Assembly (NCBI GenBank): GCA_902585415.1
Contig: CACIDN010000002.1
Coordinates: 106,158 to 170,157 of the forward strand
Origin: an uncultured Pelagibacteraceae bacterium
Lineage (GTDB): Bacteria > Pseudomonadota > Alphaproteobacteria > Pelagibacterales > Pelagibacteraceae
Direction: 5' to 3'
DNA length: 64,000 bases
The notes beneath the pieces are model-generated. The model worked only from the letters and a program-made list of their open reading frames with translations, had not been told where the DNA came from and made no database searches. Of the stretch, positions 34,394-45,736 are shown one piece after another. The stretch's first letter is position 1. Every line of letters begins with the position of its first letter. The position numbers and the translations under genes are program-made.

Positions 34394-35551
34394 ATGTCAT
34401 CTAAATTAAAAGTTTTACAAGTAATTCCTAGATTAGATTATGGAGGAGCTGAAATAGGGTGTTATGATCTAGCACACTACTTAAGTGAGCAAAAATGCAA
34501 ATCTTATATAGCAACAAGTGGAGGCAAATTAGTCAAATATATCAATAAAAAAAAAGTTAGATTGTTCAAAACCCCTATCCACAGTAAAAATCCGATATTA
34601 ATGATTTTAAATATTTTTATTTTATCATTAATTGTTCTTTTTTTTAGAATTAATGTCATACACGTCAGAAGTAGAGCGCCTGCTTGGTCGTGTTATTTTG
34701 TTGCTAAAATTACTAGGTGTAAGTTAGTTACTACATTCCATGGGACATACAACTTTAATTCATCACTAAAAAAATATTATAATTCTATTATGCTCAAGTC
34801 AGATTGTGTAATAGCTGGCTCAAATTTTATATTTAAACATATTTCAGAAAATTATCCTGAGCATGTTCAAAAAATAAAAAAATTTTTAGTAATATTCAGA
34901 GGTATTAACACAGAATATTATGATCTGAATAATATTAACAAAAAGGATAGAGCTAAATTTTTCGCAAAATTAAATATTGAACCAGGTAAAAAAATTATTC
35001 TTATGCCTGGACGTTTGACAGAATGGAAAGGTCAAGAGTTATTAATAGAGGCTCTAAACATTTTAAAAACTAATTTTGGATACAAAAATTTTGTAGCAAT
35101 TATTTTGGGTTCAGATCAAGGTAGAGATACCTATAAAAAAAAATTAGTTAGATTAGTCGAGCAACATAGACTTAATAATAACATTATTTTTTTAGAACAT
35201 GCAAATTCAATGCCTATTGCCTATAGTATAGCAAACGTAGTTGTGTCTGCTTCAATTGAACCTGAGGCCTTCGGTAGAGTTTCAATAGAGGCCCAGTCAA
35301 TGAAAAGACCAATTATAGCGAGTGATATCGGTGGTTCAAGAGAAACAATTATTGATAACAGAACAGGACTACTATTTAAGTCTGAAGACCCAAAATCTTT
35401 AAGTGAAAAAATTGATAATATTTTTAGATCTGATGATACAACGCTAAATGCCATGGGAAACAGTGGAAGAAAAAACGTTGAACAAAAATTTAATGTTGAA
35501 AAAATGTGTTTTTCAACCTATTCAGAATATAAAAAATTAATAAATGCCTAA
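34394..35551 (+). CDS. Glycosyltransferase family 4 (GT-B)
   Basis: A 385-residue GT-B protein. The N-terminal acceptor domain starts VLQVIPRLDYGGAEIGCYDLA, the GGAE motif of GT4 enzymes; the donor domain has LMPGRLTEWKGQELLIEAL and the nucleotide-sugar site EPEAFGRVSIEAQSMKRPI. It probably adds a hexose to a lipid-linked or LPS glycan at the inner face of the membrane. Its last 8 bases overlap thrS, so it may feed transcripts into the translation block; the connection looks positional rather than functional. Confidence 0.87.
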   Translation: MSSKLKVLQVIPRLDYGGAEIGCYDLAHYLSEQKCKSYIATSGGKLVKYINKKKVRLFKTPIHSKNPILMILNIFILSLIVLFFRINVIHVRSRAPAWSCYFVAKITRCKLVTTFHGTYNFNSSLKKYYNSIMLKSDCVIAGSNFIFKHISENYPEHVQKIKKFLVIFRGINTEYYDLNNINKKDRAKFFAKLNIEPGKKIILMPGRLTEWKGQELLIEALNILKTNFGYKNFVAIILGSDQGRDTYKKKLVRLVEQHRLNNNIIFLEHANSMPIAYSIANVVVSASIEPEAFGRVSIEAQSMKRPIIASDIGGSRETIIDNRTGLLFKSEDPKSLSEKIDNIFRSDDTTLNAMGNSGRKNVEQKFNVEKMCFSTYSEYKKLINA

Positions 35552-37460
35552 TATAACTTTACCAGATGGAAAACAGTTATCTTTTAGCGAAAAGGTAAAT
35601 GGGAACAAGATTGTAGAAAAAATTAGCAAGTCTTTGGCCAAAGAAGCACTCATAATGAGTGTTAATGGTCATTTAAAAGATTTGAGTTTTGAAATAGAAA
35701 AAGACGCTAAGGTTAAAATTTTAACATCAAAAGATGAAGATGGTTTAGATACTATTAGGCATGATACTGCACATATTTTAGCAATGGCTGTGCAAGAACT
35801 ATTCCCAGGAACCCAAGTAACAATTGGTCCAACAATAGAGAATGGATTTTATTATGATTTTGCAAGAAAGGAACCTTTCACAGAAACAGATTTAAAAAAA
35901 ATAGAGACTAAAATGTCAGAAATAGTTGATAGAAATGAAACTACCTACAGAGAAGTTTGGGAAAGAGATAAAGCTATTTCTCATTTTGAAAAGATGGGAG
36001 AAAAGTATAAAGCTGAAATTATTCAAGATATTCCTAAAAGTGAGGAGATATCAATCTATTTCCACGGGAAATGGCATGATCTTTGTAGAGGTCCTCATTT
36101 ACCGTCGACTGGCAGAATTGGTAAACATTTTAAATTAACAAAAGTTGCTGGTGCTTATTGGAGAGGTGACTCAAAAAATGAAATGTTGCAAAGAATCTAT
36201 GGAACATCTTGGGCATCAAAAAAGGATTTAGAGAATTATTTAAAAAGATTAGAAGAAGCTGAAAAAAGAGATCATAGAAAATTAGGTAAAGAAATGAATC
36301 TTTTTCATTTTAGAGAAGAAAGTCCTGGTGCAGTTTTTTGGCATGAAAGAGGATGGAACTTATTTCAAAAGCTAGTTAATTATATGAGGAAAAAACAACT
36401 TGATGCAGGTTATAAAGAAATAAACACTCCAGAAATACTGGATAGATCTTTATGGGAGAAATCTGGTCATTGGGAGAAGTTTGGTGCTCATATGTATACT
36501 TCTCAAACACCAGACGAAAAAATTTTTGCAGTTAAACCAATGAATTGTCCTGGATGTGTTCAGGTATTTAATCAAGGATTAAAAAGTTATAGAGATCTTC
36601 CACTTAAAATGTCAGAATTTGGAAAAGTTCATAGGTATGAACCATCAGGAGCATTACATGGATTGTTAAGAGTAAGAGCTTTTACTCAAGACGATGCACA
36701 TATTTTTTGTACAGAAGATCAAATTACAGAGCAGTCTTTATCCATAACAAATTTAATTTTAGAAATTTACAAAGATTTAGGTTTTAAAAATGTTATCCTT
36801 AAATACTCTGATAGACCTGAACTTAGAGTAGGTAATGATGCTGTGTGGGACAAATCTGAAAAAGCTTTACTCAAAGCAGTAAAAGAAACAAAATTAGATT
36901 ATAGTGTTAATAAAGGTGAAGGTGCTTTCTATGGACCAAAAATTGAATTTGTTTTAAGAGATGCAATTGGAAGAGATTGGCAATGCGGAACATTACAAGT
37001 AGATCTTAATTTACCCGAAAGATTAGGAGCATCATACGTTGAAAAAGACGGCTCTAAAAAAGCCCCTGTTATGTTGCATCGGGCTCTATTTGGGTCACTA
37101 GAAAGATTTATAGGAATACTTATTGAAAATTATTCAGGCAAACTTCCATTTTGGATTAGCCCCTTACAGACTGTTGTAATACCTGTTTCAGATGAATTTG
37201 ATGAATATTCAAAAAAAGTGAACAAACAATTAATTGATGCAGGCTTTTCATCAGAAGTAGATCTTAAAAATCATAACTTAAATTATAAAATTAGAGATCA
37301 TTCGTTATCAAAAGTCCCTATTTTACTCATCTGTGGAAAAAAAGAAGTTGACTCTAATAGCGTAACTATTAGAAGATTGGATTCTAACGAACAGGAAAAC
37401 ATAGAATTGAATAAATTTATAACTACCCATCAAGCTTTAAACAAAGCTCCTTCTTTATAA
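35544..37460 (+). CDS. thrS: Threonyl-tRNA synthetase
   Basis: A 638-residue class II synthetase. It has a TGS domain (MPNITLPDGKQLSF), the editing domain with HDTAHILAMAVQELFPG, then the catalytic core with motif 2 FGKVHRYEPSGALHGLLRVRAF and zinc-binding residues in MNCPGCVQVF, ending in the anticodon-binding domain. The length matches E. coli ThrS (642). It overlaps the upstream glycosyltransferase by 8 bases, and infC follows at the very next base. Confidence 0.97.
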   Translation: MPNITLPDGKQLSFSEKVNGNKIVEKISKSLAKEALIMSVNGHLKDLSFEIEKDAKVKILTSKDEDGLDTIRHDTAHILAMAVQELFPGTQVTIGPTIENGFYYDFARKEPFTETDLKKIETKMSEIVDRNETTYREVWERDKAISHFEKMGEKYKAEIIQDIPKSEEISIYFHGKWHDLCRGPHLPSTGRIGKHFKLTKVAGAYWRGDSKNEMLQRIYGTSWASKKDLENYLKRLEEAEKRDHRKLGKEMNLFHFREESPGAVFWHERGWNLFQKLVNYMRKKQLDAGYKEINTPEILDRSLWEKSGHWEKFGAHMYTSQTPDEKIFAVKPMNCPGCVQVFNQGLKSYRDLPLKMSEFGKVHRYEPSGALHGLLRVRAFTQDDAHIFCTEDQITEQSLSITNLILEIYKDLGFKNVILKYSDRPELRVGNDAVWDKSEKALLKAVKETKLDYSVNKGEGAFYGPKIEFVLRDAIGRDWQCGTLQVDLNLPERLGASYVEKDGSKKAPVMLHRALFGSLERFIGILIENYSGKLPFWISPLQTVVIPVSDEFDEYSKKVNKQLIDAGFSSEVDLKNHNLNYKIRDHSLSKVPILLICGKKEVDSNSVTIRRLDSNEQENIELNKFITTHQALNKAPSL

Positions 37461-38006
37461 GTGCCAGATTTTAAACAAAATTATTTTCAAAGAAGAACCA
37501 AACACAAAGGCCCGAGATCTAATAAACGGATTATCTCAGCAGAGGTACAAGTTATATCAAGTGATGGACAAAATTTAGGAATATTAAACACACAAGAAGC
37601 GATTATGATTGCTAAAAATGAGGGTCTAGATTTAATTGAAATAGCACAAAACGCAAAACCCCCAGTATGTAAAATAATGGATATGGGTAAATATAAATAC
37701 GATGCTCAAAAAAAAGCCAACAAAGCAAAAAAAAAACAAAAAAAAATAGAAATTAAAGAAATTAAATTAAGACCAGTAACCGAAATACATGACTATACAT
37801 TTAAAATCAAGAATGCTCAAAAATTTCTATCTAAAGGAGATAAAGTAAAGTTTACAATAAAATTTAAAGGTAGAGAATTACAGCACTCAAATTTAGGTGA
37901 CGAGTTGATGCAAAAAATTAAAACAGATATGGAAAAACTTGGAAAAGTCGAACTTCAGCCAAGATTTGATGGCAAACAGATGATTATGATTATCCAGCCT
38001 ATTTAA
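37461..38006 (+). CDS. infC: Translation initiation factor IF-3
   Basis: A 181-residue IF-3 that keeps ribosomal subunits apart and checks start codons. The N domain has GPRSNKRIISAEVQVI and the C domain KIMDMGKYKYDAQKK, then KEIKLRPVTEIHDYTFK, ending FDGKQMIMIIQPI. The start is GTG directly after the thrS stop; a non-ATG start is common for infC and relates to autoregulation in E. coli (where it is AUU). Part of the thrS-infC-rpmI-rplT-pheST block. Confidence 0.96.
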   Translation: MPDFKQNYFQRRTKHKGPRSNKRIISAEVQVISSDGQNLGILNTQEAIMIAKNEGLDLIEIAQNAKPPVCKIMDMGKYKYDAQKKANKAKKKQKKIEIKEIKLRPVTEIHDYTFKIKNAQKFLSKGDKVKFTIKFKGRELQHSNLGDELMQKIKTDMEKLGKVELQPRFDGKQMIMIIQPI

Positions 38007-38053
38007 TAAATATCTTGTAAATTTAATATTATATTTGTATAACCCTCGCACTT

Positions 38054-38260
38054 ATGCCTAAACTCAAAACTAAAAGCTCAGCAAAAAAAAGATTTAAAAT
38101 CTCAGCAAGAGGAAAAGTTATAATGCCCCAAGCTGGCAAAAGACATGGGATGATAAAAAGAACAAATTCACAAATTAGAAAACAAAGAGGCACAACGGTG
38201 ATGTCAAAACAAGACAGCAAAATTGTAAAATCATACATGCCTTATAATTTAAGAGGATAA
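38054..38260 (+). CDS. rpmI: 50S ribosomal protein L35
   Basis: A 68-residue basic protein beginning [21 protein letters not shown], the L35 signature, with a Lys/Arg-rich remainder. It follows infC after 47 bases, the usual place for the L20-responsive leader in other bacteria, though I cannot define a structured repressor site here. rplT starts 4 bases later. Confidence 0.96.
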   Translation: MPKLKTKSSAKKRFKISARGKVIMPQAGKRHGMIKRTNSQIRKQRGTTVMSKQDSKIVKSYMPYNLRG

Positions 38261-38264
38261 TAAA

Positions 38265-38621
38265 ATGCCAAGAGTTAAACGAGGTGTTACAAGTAGAGCA
38301 AAACACAAAAAAGTTTTAAAAGCAGTAAAAGGGCAATGGGGAAGAAGAAAAAATACAATTCGAATCGCAAGGCAAGCAATGGAAAAATCCATGCAGTATG
38401 CTTACAGAGATAGAAGAAATAAAAAAAGAGAATTTAAGTCATTATGGATCCAAAGAATTAATGCAGGTGTAAGATTAGAAGGTTTAACTTACTCAAAATT
38501 TATATATGCATTAAATAAATCAGGTATAAAAATTGATAGAAAAATACTTGCTGAAATAGCTTATGATAATCCAGAAGCATTTAAATCTATTGTTAAAAAA
38601 GCCCAAGCTTCACTAAAGTAA
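38265..38621 (+). CDS. rplT: 50S ribosomal protein L20
   Basis: A 118-residue protein that begins [23 protein letters not shown], followed by [25 protein letters not shown] and [18 protein letters not shown], all L20 hallmarks. L20 binds 23S rRNA early in 50S assembly and represses infC-rpmI-rplT in several bacteria. AGAGGATAATAA precedes the ATG. Confidence 0.97.
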   Translation: MPRVKRGVTSRAKHKKVLKAVKGQWGRRKNTIRIARQAMEKSMQYAYRDRRNKKREFKSLWIQRINAGVRLEGLTYSKFIYALNKSGIKIDRKILAEIAYDNPEAFKSIVKKAQASLK

Positions 38622-38664
38622 TCTTTGGTATTGTTTTTATTTGTTTAAGAAATAATCTGTAAAT

Positions 38665-39732
38665 ATGTCAGATTTTGAAAAAAAAGTCCTAGAATTTAAA
38701 AATAAATTAGATCAAATTAAAGATAATAAATTGGTTGAAACTATACGTGTAGAAATTTTTGGAAAAAACGGGTTTATAAATCAGGAATTTAAAAAAATTG
38801 GAACTTTATCAGCCGATGAAAAAAAAATTTTTGCCTCGTCAATAAATAAAGCTAAACAAGAACTTCAAGATATTATTAGATCTAAAGAAAATGAGCTTAT
38901 AAATAAAGAACTTAATGAAAAACTAGAGAAAGAAAAGATAGATGTAACTTTGCCTGAAAAAGAATTTAAAATTGGTAAAATTCACCCTGTTTCACAAGTA
39001 ATAGACGAAATTTCATGTATATTTTCTGAAATTGGTTTTTCAGTTGAGGAGGGGCCTGATGTTGAAAATGACTACAATAATTTCACAGCACTAAATACAC
39101 CCGAAAACCATCCAGCAAAAGATATGCACGACACATTTTATCTTGATAAAAATATGAAAACATTATTACGAACTCATACTTCACCAGTTCAGGTTAGAAC
39201 GATGTTAAAAGGCAAACCTCCTTTTAAAATTATTGCTCCAGGAAGAACATATAGAAGCGATAGCGACCAAACTCATACTCCAATGTTTCATCAATTAGAG
39301 GGACTGCATATTGATAAGGAAATAAATATGGGTCATTTAAAAGGATGTCTCAATTATTTTATTAAAGAGTTTTTTGAGGTTAAAAAAATTAAAATGAGGT
39401 TTAGACCAAGCCATTTCCCATTTACTGAACCATCTGCAGAAGTAGACATTGGTTATAGAATTGAAAATAATAAAATAATTATAGGTGAGGGAGATAAATG
39501 GCTTGAAATTTTAGGTTGTGGAATGGTTCACCCAAATGTTTTAAAAAATTGTAAAGTCGACTCAAAAATATATCAAGGTTTCGCTTTTGGAATAGGAATT
39601 GATAGATTGGCAATGTTAAAGTATGGAATTAATGATCTTAGATCTTTTTTTGAATGTGATTACAGGTGGTTGAATTATTACGGCTTTGATCCATTGGATG
39701 TCCCAACAAACTATAGGGGTCTAAGTAGATGA
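38665..39732 (+). CDS. pheS: Phenylalanyl-tRNA synthetase alpha subunit
   Basis: A 355-residue catalytic subunit. An N-terminal coiled-coil arm ([18 protein letters not shown]) is followed by the class II core: [27 protein letters not shown], the motif 2 loop [20 protein letters not shown] and the motif 3 region [17 protein letters not shown]. Four-base ATGA overlap with pheT ensures equal production of the alpha2beta2 enzyme. Confidence 0.97.
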   Translation: MSDFEKKVLEFKNKLDQIKDNKLVETIRVEIFGKNGFINQEFKKIGTLSADEKKIFASSINKAKQELQDIIRSKENELINKELNEKLEKEKIDVTLPEKEFKIGKIHPVSQVIDEISCIFSEIGFSVEEGPDVENDYNNFTALNTPENHPAKDMHDTFYLDKNMKTLLRTHTSPVQVRTMLKGKPPFKIIAPGRTYRSDSDQTHTPMFHQLEGLHIDKEINMGHLKGCLNYFIKEFFEVKKIKMRFRPSHFPFTEPSAEVDIGYRIENNKIIIGEGDKWLEILGCGMVHPNVLKNCKVDSKIYQGFAFGIGIDRLAMLKYGINDLRSFFECDYRWLNYYGFDPLDVPTNYRGLSR

Positions 39733-42101
39733 AATTCACAAAAAATTGGCTCGAAATTCACTTAAGGTCAAAAAAAAAGGAATCTCAAATTATAGATAAA
39801 TTAAATAATATTGGTTTAGAAGTTGAAAAGGTAGAACCAATAAAAAATGAACTGAGTGATTTTATAGTTGCAAAAATTATTAAAGCTAACAAGCACCCCA
39901 ACGCAGATAGATTAAAATTGTGTGAAGTTGATATTGGTGAAAATAAAGTTGTAAAAGTTGTGTGTGGAGCATCCAATGCAAAAGATGGCCTTTTGACGGT
40001 ATATGCTCCCCCAGGATCTGTAATTCCAAAAAATGGAATGAAGTTAGAAATTTCAAAAATAAGGGGTGAAACATCTTATGGAATGCTTTGTTCTGAGTCT
40101 GAGTTAAAATTATCAGATGAAAGCGATGGAATAATTGAGCTAAAAAGAGATAAAAAAAATAAAATTGGGAAATCTTATTTTAGCAATTCTGATAAAAATA
40201 ACGTAATTGAACTATCAATTACACCAAACAGACCAGATTGTTTGGGAGTGAGAGGTATAGCCAGGGATCTAGCAGCATGTGATTTTGGTGACTTAAAGGA
40301 ATTAAAAAAAAAAAAAATAAAAAAAAAAAATAAACACAACTTTAAAGTAAAAATTGAAAAAGACAAAAATCAAGCCTGCTATACATTCGGCAGTTGTATT
40401 ATTCGAAATATCAATAATACAGAAAGTCCAGGCTGGTTAAAGAATAGAATTTTAGCATTAGGTTTAAGACCAATATCTGCAGTCGTTGATATTACAAACT
40501 ATGTAATGTTTGATTTAAATAGACCCCTCCACGCTTATGATTTAGACAAAATTAAAAACAGAATCATTGTAAGAAATTCAAAAAAAGGTGAAATTTTAAA
40601 AGCACTTGATAATAACAATTATACTTTAGATGAAAACATGTGCGTAATAGCTGACGACGAGGGACCACTAGGTTTAGGTGGCATAATAGGTGGCATAAGG
40701 TCAGGAACAGAAATAAATACCAAAAATATTTTAATTGAGTCTGCTTATTTTGATCCTGAAATAACTAGAAAAACTGCAAAAAAGCTAGATTTGAATAGCG
40801 ATGCTAAGTTTAGATTTGAAAGAGGCATAGACCCTAATTCAATTGAATCAGGTCTTGAAGCAGCAGCTGATCTAATAACAAGCATTTGTGGTGGAGAGGT
40901 TTCTGAATTTGATATTCAGCAAAATAAAAAATTTAAATCATTAGAAATTAATTTGGACCCAAGTTTTGTCAATAAAACAATTGGAATAAAAATTAAATCA
41001 AATCAAATCTTACAAATTTTAACTAAATTAGGTTTTACTCTAAAAAAAAAGGGAAAGTTTTTTTCTGTAAAAGTCCCAACCTGGAGACCGGATATATTTG
41101 GTGAAATTGATTTAGTTGAGGAAGTTATTAGAATTATGGGATTAGATAATATTAAATCAATTGAACCCAAGAAGAACAGAATTAAACCAACACTTAATTT
41201 TTATCAAAAACATTTTCATTTAGCCCAACGATCAGTTGCATCCAAAGGTTATTTCGAGACTGTCACCTGGTCATTCACTGATAAAAATTTAAATGATAAT
41301 TTTAAAGAGGACATTGATACTATAAAGATTGTTAATCCAATCAGTTCTGATCTAAATGTTTTAAGAAATTCATTATATCCAAATCTAATATTTTATATGG
41401 AAAAAAATTCAAAAAGAGGTTTTGATGATCAGTCACTTTTTGAAATTGGACCTGTTTTTATTGGAAAAAAACCAGGTGAACAAATTACAGTTGTATGCGG
41501 ATTAAAAAGACAAAGTGGTAGTGACAAACAAAAAGGACAAATTGATGTATTCGAAATAAAAAAGGATTTAGTTCAAACACTAGTAGAGCTAGGAATTGAT
41601 AAAAATGAGTTTAAAATTGAAGACAAAACTCCTAGTTATTACCACCCTGGAATATCTGGATCTGTTTATTCAAAAAGATACAATCTTCTTTTAGGATATT
41701 TTGGTGAACTGCATCCAAAAATTACAAAAAAAACTTTTGGTTTTGAAATAATTATTGAGAATATAGTCGAGTATAAAAGTAGAACAAACAAAGTTAAGGA
41801 AAGTCTTAGTTTTTCAGATTTTCAAAAATCAGACAGGGACTTTGCATTCGTAGTTGATAAAAATATTAATGCACAAAATTTAATCGATGTGATTTCAAAT
41901 ATAGACAATTCTTTAATAAAGGATATTAAAATTTTTGATGTATTTGAAGGTGAAAATATTCCTTCTGGAAAAAAATCAATAGCTTTAAAAGTAACATTAC
42001 AATCTGACTATAAAACATTAAACGAAAATGATTTGACAGAGATTTCAAATAAAATTGTCAGTTCTGTTGAAGAAAAAGTTAGTGCAAAATTAAGATCATA
42101 A
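39729..42101 (+). CDS. pheT: Phenylalanyl-tRNA synthetase beta subunit
   Basis: A 790-residue subunit with the family's domains in order: tRNA-binding OB fold ([21 protein letters not shown]), B3/B4 editing domain ([20 protein letters not shown], with [14 protein letters not shown]), B5, the catalytic-like core ([20 protein letters not shown]) and the C-terminal FDX-ACB domain ([16 protein letters not shown]). A run of lysines ([15 protein letters not shown]) from an A tract near 40307-40330 sits between domains and is a plausible slippage site. lepA begins at the next base. Confidence 0.97.
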   Translation: MKFTKNWLEIHLRSKKKESQIIDKLNNIGLEVEKVEPIKNELSDFIVAKIIKANKHPNADRLKLCEVDIGENKVVKVVCGASNAKDGLLTVYAPPGSVIPKNGMKLEISKIRGETSYGMLCSESELKLSDESDGIIELKRDKKNKIGKSYFSNSDKNNVIELSITPNRPDCLGVRGIARDLAACDFGDLKELKKKKIKKKNKHNFKVKIEKDKNQACYTFGSCIIRNINNTESPGWLKNRILALGLRPISAVVDITNYVMFDLNRPLHAYDLDKIKNRIIVRNSKKGEILKALDNNNYTLDENMCVIADDEGPLGLGGIIGGIRSGTEINTKNILIESAYFDPEITRKTAKKLDLNSDAKFRFERGIDPNSIESGLEAAADLITSICGGEVSEFDIQQNKKFKSLEINLDPSFVNKTIGIKIKSNQILQILTKLGFTLKKKGKFFSVKVPTWRPDIFGEIDLVEEVIRIMGLDNIKSIEPKKNRIKPTLNFYQKHFHLAQRSVASKGYFETVTWSFTDKNLNDNFKEDIDTIKIVNPISSDLNVLRNSLYPNLIFYMEKNSKRGFDDQSLFEIGPVFIGKKPGEQITVVCGLKRQSGSDKQKGQIDVFEIKKDLVQTLVELGIDKNEFKIEDKTPSYYHPGISGSVYSKRYNLLLGYFGELHPKITKKTFGFEIIIENIVEYKSRTNKVKESLSFSDFQKSDRDFAFVVDKNINAQNLIDVISNIDNSLIKDIKIFDVFEGENIPSGKKSIALKVTLQSDYKTLNENDLTEISNKIVSSVEEKVSAKLRS

Positions 42102-43907
42102 ATGGCTACACTTGATAACATTAGAAATTTTGCAATTATTGCACATATAGATCATGGTAAATCAACTATTGCAGATAGAATAATTCAGTTATGTGGTGGA
42201 TTAACCGAGCGTGAGATGAAAGAACAAGTTCTAGACTCAATGGATATCGAGAGAGAAAGAGGAATAACTATTAAAGCCCAGACAGTAAAACTCAAATATA
42301 AATCTAAAGACGGCAAGGATTATATTTTGAATATAATAGACACTCCTGGACATGTAGATTTTAGTTATGAGGTGAGTAGATCGCTGTATGCTTGTGAAGG
42401 ATCTATATTAATTGTTGATAGCACCCAAGGTGTTGAGGCGCAGACATTGGCAAACGTTTATCAAGCTTTAGATATAAACCACGAGATTATACCAATTCTT
42501 AACAAAATTGATTTACCAGCTTCTGATTTGGATAGAACAAGAAAACAAATTGAAGATGTTATAGGCATAGAAACTTCAAATTCTGTTCCTTGCTCAGGTA
42601 AAACAGGTGAAGGTATAGACGAAATATTAGAGCAAATAATATCTATTTTACCATCTCCAAAAGGAAATAAAAATGAAAATTTGAAATGTTTATTAGTAGA
42701 CAGTTGGTACGACTCTTACTTAGGTGTAATTATTTTAGTTAGAGTAATTGATGGAAAAATTAAAAAAAATATGAAAATTAAAATGATGTCATCAGGTAAA
42801 GAGTATATTGTTGAAAAAGTTGGAGTATTTACCCCTAAACCAGTAGATATTAAAGAGTTAAATTCAGGGGAGATTGGTTTTATTATCACTGGTATAAAAA
42901 ATCTATCCGAAACAAAAGTTGGAGATACTATTTGTGATTCGTCAAATCCTATTATAGAAGCCCTGCCTGGTTTTAAACCTAGTAAGCCAGTTGTATTTTG
43001 TGGACTATTTCCAGTTGATAGTTCAGAATATCAAAAGTTAAAAGATGGACTTGCAAAATTAAAATTAAATGATGCCAGCTTTTCTTATGACCCAGAGTCA
43101 TCTTCTGCCTTAGGCTTAGGGTTCAGATGTGGTTTTTTAGGTCTTTTACATCTAGAAATAATTACAGAGAGATTAGAAAGAGAGTTTGATATTAATTTAA
43201 TTACGACTACTCCAGGTGTCGTTTATAAAGTTCACTTAAATAATGGTAAAGTTATTGACCTCCAAAATCCATCAAATTTACCAGACCCAACACTTATTAA
43301 AATGATAGAAGAACCGTGGATCAAAGCCACTATAATAAGTCCAGACCAATATCTAGGTTCAATTATAAAATTATGCCAAGGAAAAAGAGGCATTCAAAAA
43401 AATTTAAATTATTCAGGAAATAGAGCTGTCATAAATTATGAAATTCCATTAAATGAAATTGTATTTGATTTTAATGATCGGTTAAAATCGATGACCAGTG
43501 GATACGCGAGTTTTGATTATGAAATTATTGGTCATAAAGAGGGAGAATTAGTTAAACTTGGGATACTTGTAAATTCAGAACCTGTTGACGCACTTGCAAT
43601 GATGGTTCATAAAAATTTTGCACAGTCAATAGGCAGAGAGGTTTGTGAAAAATTGAAAGATCTAATTCCAAGACACAATTTTATGATTCCAGTACAAGCA
43701 GCCATAGGAGGTAAAATTATTGCTAGGGAAACAATTAAAGGTTTTAAAAAAGATGTTTTGACTAAAATTCATGGTGGTGGCGCTACAGATAGAAAAAGAA
43801 AGCTTTTGGAAAAACAGAAAAAAGGCAAAGCTAGATCAAAACAATTTGGAAGAGTAGAAATACCCCAAGAAGCTTTTATTGGAGTATTAAAAATAAACAA
43901 AGATTAA
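42102..43907 (+). CDS. lepA: Elongation factor 4 (LepA) GTPase
   Basis: A 601-residue translational GTPase. G1 is [14 protein letters not shown], the switch regions include [12 protein letters not shown] and [15 protein letters not shown], and NKIDLPASD is the NKxD motif. The LepA-specific C-terminal domain is clear in [21 protein letters not shown] and the basic end [22 protein letters not shown]. LepA acts on stalled or assembling ribosomes. It abuts pheT upstream and the oxidoreductase gene downstream without any gap. Confidence 0.97.
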   Translation: MATLDNIRNFAIIAHIDHGKSTIADRIIQLCGGLTEREMKEQVLDSMDIERERGITIKAQTVKLKYKSKDGKDYILNIIDTPGHVDFSYEVSRSLYACEGSILIVDSTQGVEAQTLANVYQALDINHEIIPILNKIDLPASDLDRTRKQIEDVIGIETSNSVPCSGKTGEGIDEILEQIISILPSPKGNKNENLKCLLVDSWYDSYLGVIILVRVIDGKIKKNMKIKMMSSGKEYIVEKVGVFTPKPVDIKELNSGEIGFIITGIKNLSETKVGDTICDSSNPIIEALPGFKPSKPVVFCGLFPVDSSEYQKLKDGLAKLKLNDASFSYDPESSSALGLGFRCGFLGLLHLEIITERLEREFDINLITTTPGVVYKVHLNNGKVIDLQNPSNLPDPTLIKMIEEPWIKATIISPDQYLGSIIKLCQGKRGIQKNLNYSGNRAVINYEIPLNEIVFDFNDRLKSMTSGYASFDYEIIGHKEGELVKLGILVNSEPVDALAMMVHKNFAQSIGREVCEKLKDLIPRHNFMIPVQAAIGGKIIARETIKGFKKDVLTKIHGGGATDRKRKLLEKQKKGKARSKQFGRVEIPQEAFIGVLKINKD

Positions 43908-44936
43908 ATGTCAACAATTAATTGGGGTATTATTGGATTAGGAAATATTGCCTATAAATTTGCGTCAGGTTTTGATGAGGTAAAAAATTCTAAACTAGTT
44001 TCAATAGCAAGCAAAAATAGCGAAAAATTAGAAAAATTTCAAAAAAAATTTAATATTGACAAAAACTTTTGTTTTAATGAATACGAAAAAGTATTATTAA
44101 ATAATAAAGTTGACATAGTTTATATTGCATTACCTCATAACTTACACTCTGAATGGATTATAAAATGTATAAATGAAAAAAAAAATATTCTAAGTGAGAA
44201 ACCGGCTACAGTAAATTTACAAGAGATAAGAAAAATTAATCAAAATTTAAACAATTCAAACGTATTTTTTGCAGAGGGTTTTATGTATCGATTTCACCCA
44301 CAAACATCTGCACTAGTTGAAGTTATTAGACAAAATGAAATTGGCGAATTATTAAAAATGGAATCTTTTTTTGGAATTAATATTGTTGAAAAAAGAAATA
44401 TATTCGGTTTTAAAAGATTAAAAATTAATAATAAAAGTAGATTATTTAATAAGGATTTAGGGGGAGGTTCTATTTTAGATTTAGGCTGCTACCCATCGTC
44501 TTTAAGTATACTAATTGCAAGTTTAAAATCAGAAAATTTTAAAAAAGAAATAAAATTAACGGATAAGATTAAGACAATAGGCCCCACAGACGTAGATTTA
44601 GAGGCTTATACAAAAATAAACTTTCCGAACGATTTTGTTTCAGATATTGGGACTTCATTTAAAAAAAACATGGGAAAAACAACAACTATCACAGGTACCA
44701 AAGGAAATATTGTGATACCAGATTCTTGGCATTGTGAATTATATAAATTTATTGTTAATGGCAAAGACCATAATATCAATCAAAAATTTAAAAATATTTT
44801 TTCTTATGAAATTGAGTCAATAAGTAATTCATTATTAAATAAAGAAACAGAGCCCAAATATCCTGCAATTAAAAGAGACGAAACTGAAATTAATATGAAA
44901 ATTTTAAATGATTGGAAAAATTCAAATGAAAAGTAA
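43908..44936 (+). CDS. Gfo/Idh/MocA-family oxidoreductase
   Basis: A 342-residue NAD(P)-dependent sugar-type dehydrogenase. The Rossmann start is INWGIIGLGNIAYKFASGF and the conserved substrate motif is LSEKPATVNLQE (EKP); the C-terminal domain has AEGFMYRFHPQTSALVEVI. Members oxidise sugars, inositols or trans-dihydrodiols. It starts at the base after the lepA stop and leads into the glycan cassette, so it may make a modified sugar. The substrate is unknown. Confidence 0.85.
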   Translation: MSTINWGIIGLGNIAYKFASGFDEVKNSKLVSIASKNSEKLEKFQKKFNIDKNFCFNEYEKVLLNNKVDIVYIALPHNLHSEWIIKCINEKKNILSEKPATVNLQEIRKINQNLNNSNVFFAEGFMYRFHPQTSALVEVIRQNEIGELLKMESFFGINIVEKRNIFGFKRLKINNKSRLFNKDLGGGSILDLGCYPSSLSILIASLKSENFKKEIKLTDKIKTIGPTDVDLEAYTKINFPNDFVSDIGTSFKKNMGKTTTITGTKGNIVIPDSWHCELYKFIVNGKDHNINQKFKNIFSYEIESISNSLLNKETEPKYPAIKRDETEINMKILNDWKNSNEK

Positions 44937-45735
44937 AATTATAGACTGCATAACTTTCTTTAATGAAAGTTTTATTTTTGAGCTTAGGTATAACATAATT
45001 AAAGAATATGTGGATTTCTTTGTTATTTGTGAGTCAAAATATGATCACAAAGGTAATGAAAAAAAATTAAATTTTGATTTAAAAAAATATTCTAATGATA
45101 AAAAAATAAAATATCTAGTACTTGATGAGCCATTTCCAAAAAAAAATGAGCCGTGGAGTAATCAGGCAATACAAAGGGAATTTTTATTAAAAAGTTTAAC
45201 ATTTGTAAATGACGACGATTATATTTTCTTTTCTGATCCAGATGAAATTCCAAATACCGACGTATATACTAATTTTAAATTAGAGAAAAAATTTGGAATA
45301 TTTTTACAGAAATGTTTTAATTATAAGTTCAATTTATATAACAAACATGAATCACCGTGGGAAGGAACAAGAGTTTGTAAAAAAAAAAATCTAAACTCTA
45401 TAGATTTTCTGAGACAAAAAATTAAATCCAAAAACTTAAAATATGGATTTTTTAGATTTGATAAAGAAAAAAATATTCAAATTTACAAGAATGCCGGTTG
45501 GCATTTTAATAATGTAATGCCCCCTGAACAAATTTCTTTAAAACTAAAAACTTTTGCGCATATAGAATTTTCTAAAGATAAATATTCATCATTTGAAGTA
45601 ATAAAAAAAAAAATAGATCAAAGAACAGATTTATTTGAAAGAGGACATACTTACGAAAAAGTAGAGTTAGATAAAACTTTTCCAAAATATTTAATTGAAA
45701 ATAAGCTTAAATATAAAGAATATATAATCAGTTGA
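44926..45735 (+). CDS. Glycosyltransferase family 17-like protein
   Basis: A 269-residue protein starting MKSKIIDCITFFNESFIFEL, with YVDFFVICESKYDHKG and the metal-binding FFSDPDEIPN, the pattern of GT17 (beta-1,4-mannosyl-glycoprotein GlcNAc-transferase-like) proteins, which are also found in bacterial surface loci. I use the second ATG at 44926, giving an 11-base overlap with the oxidoreductase; the first ATG at 44908 is also possible. No signal peptide or anchor. The acceptor is unknown. Confidence 0.82.
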   Translation: MKSKIIDCITFFNESFIFELRYNIIKEYVDFFVICESKYDHKGNEKKLNFDLKKYSNDKKIKYLVLDEPFPKKNEPWSNQAIQREFLLKSLTFVNDDDYIFFSDPDEIPNTDVYTNFKLEKKFGIFLQKCFNYKFNLYNKHESPWEGTRVCKKKNLNSIDFLRQKIKSKNLKYGFFRFDKEKNIQIYKNAGWHFNNVMPPEQISLKLKTFAHIEFSKDKYSSFEVIKKKIDQRTDLFERGHTYEKVELDKTFPKYLIENKLKYKEYIIS

Positions 45736-45736
45736 T

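Noticed and set aside
40307-40330. Long A tract inside pheT suggesting a frameshift
   Set aside because: The frame is open across it and all PheT domains on both sides are intact; it only encodes a lysine run.
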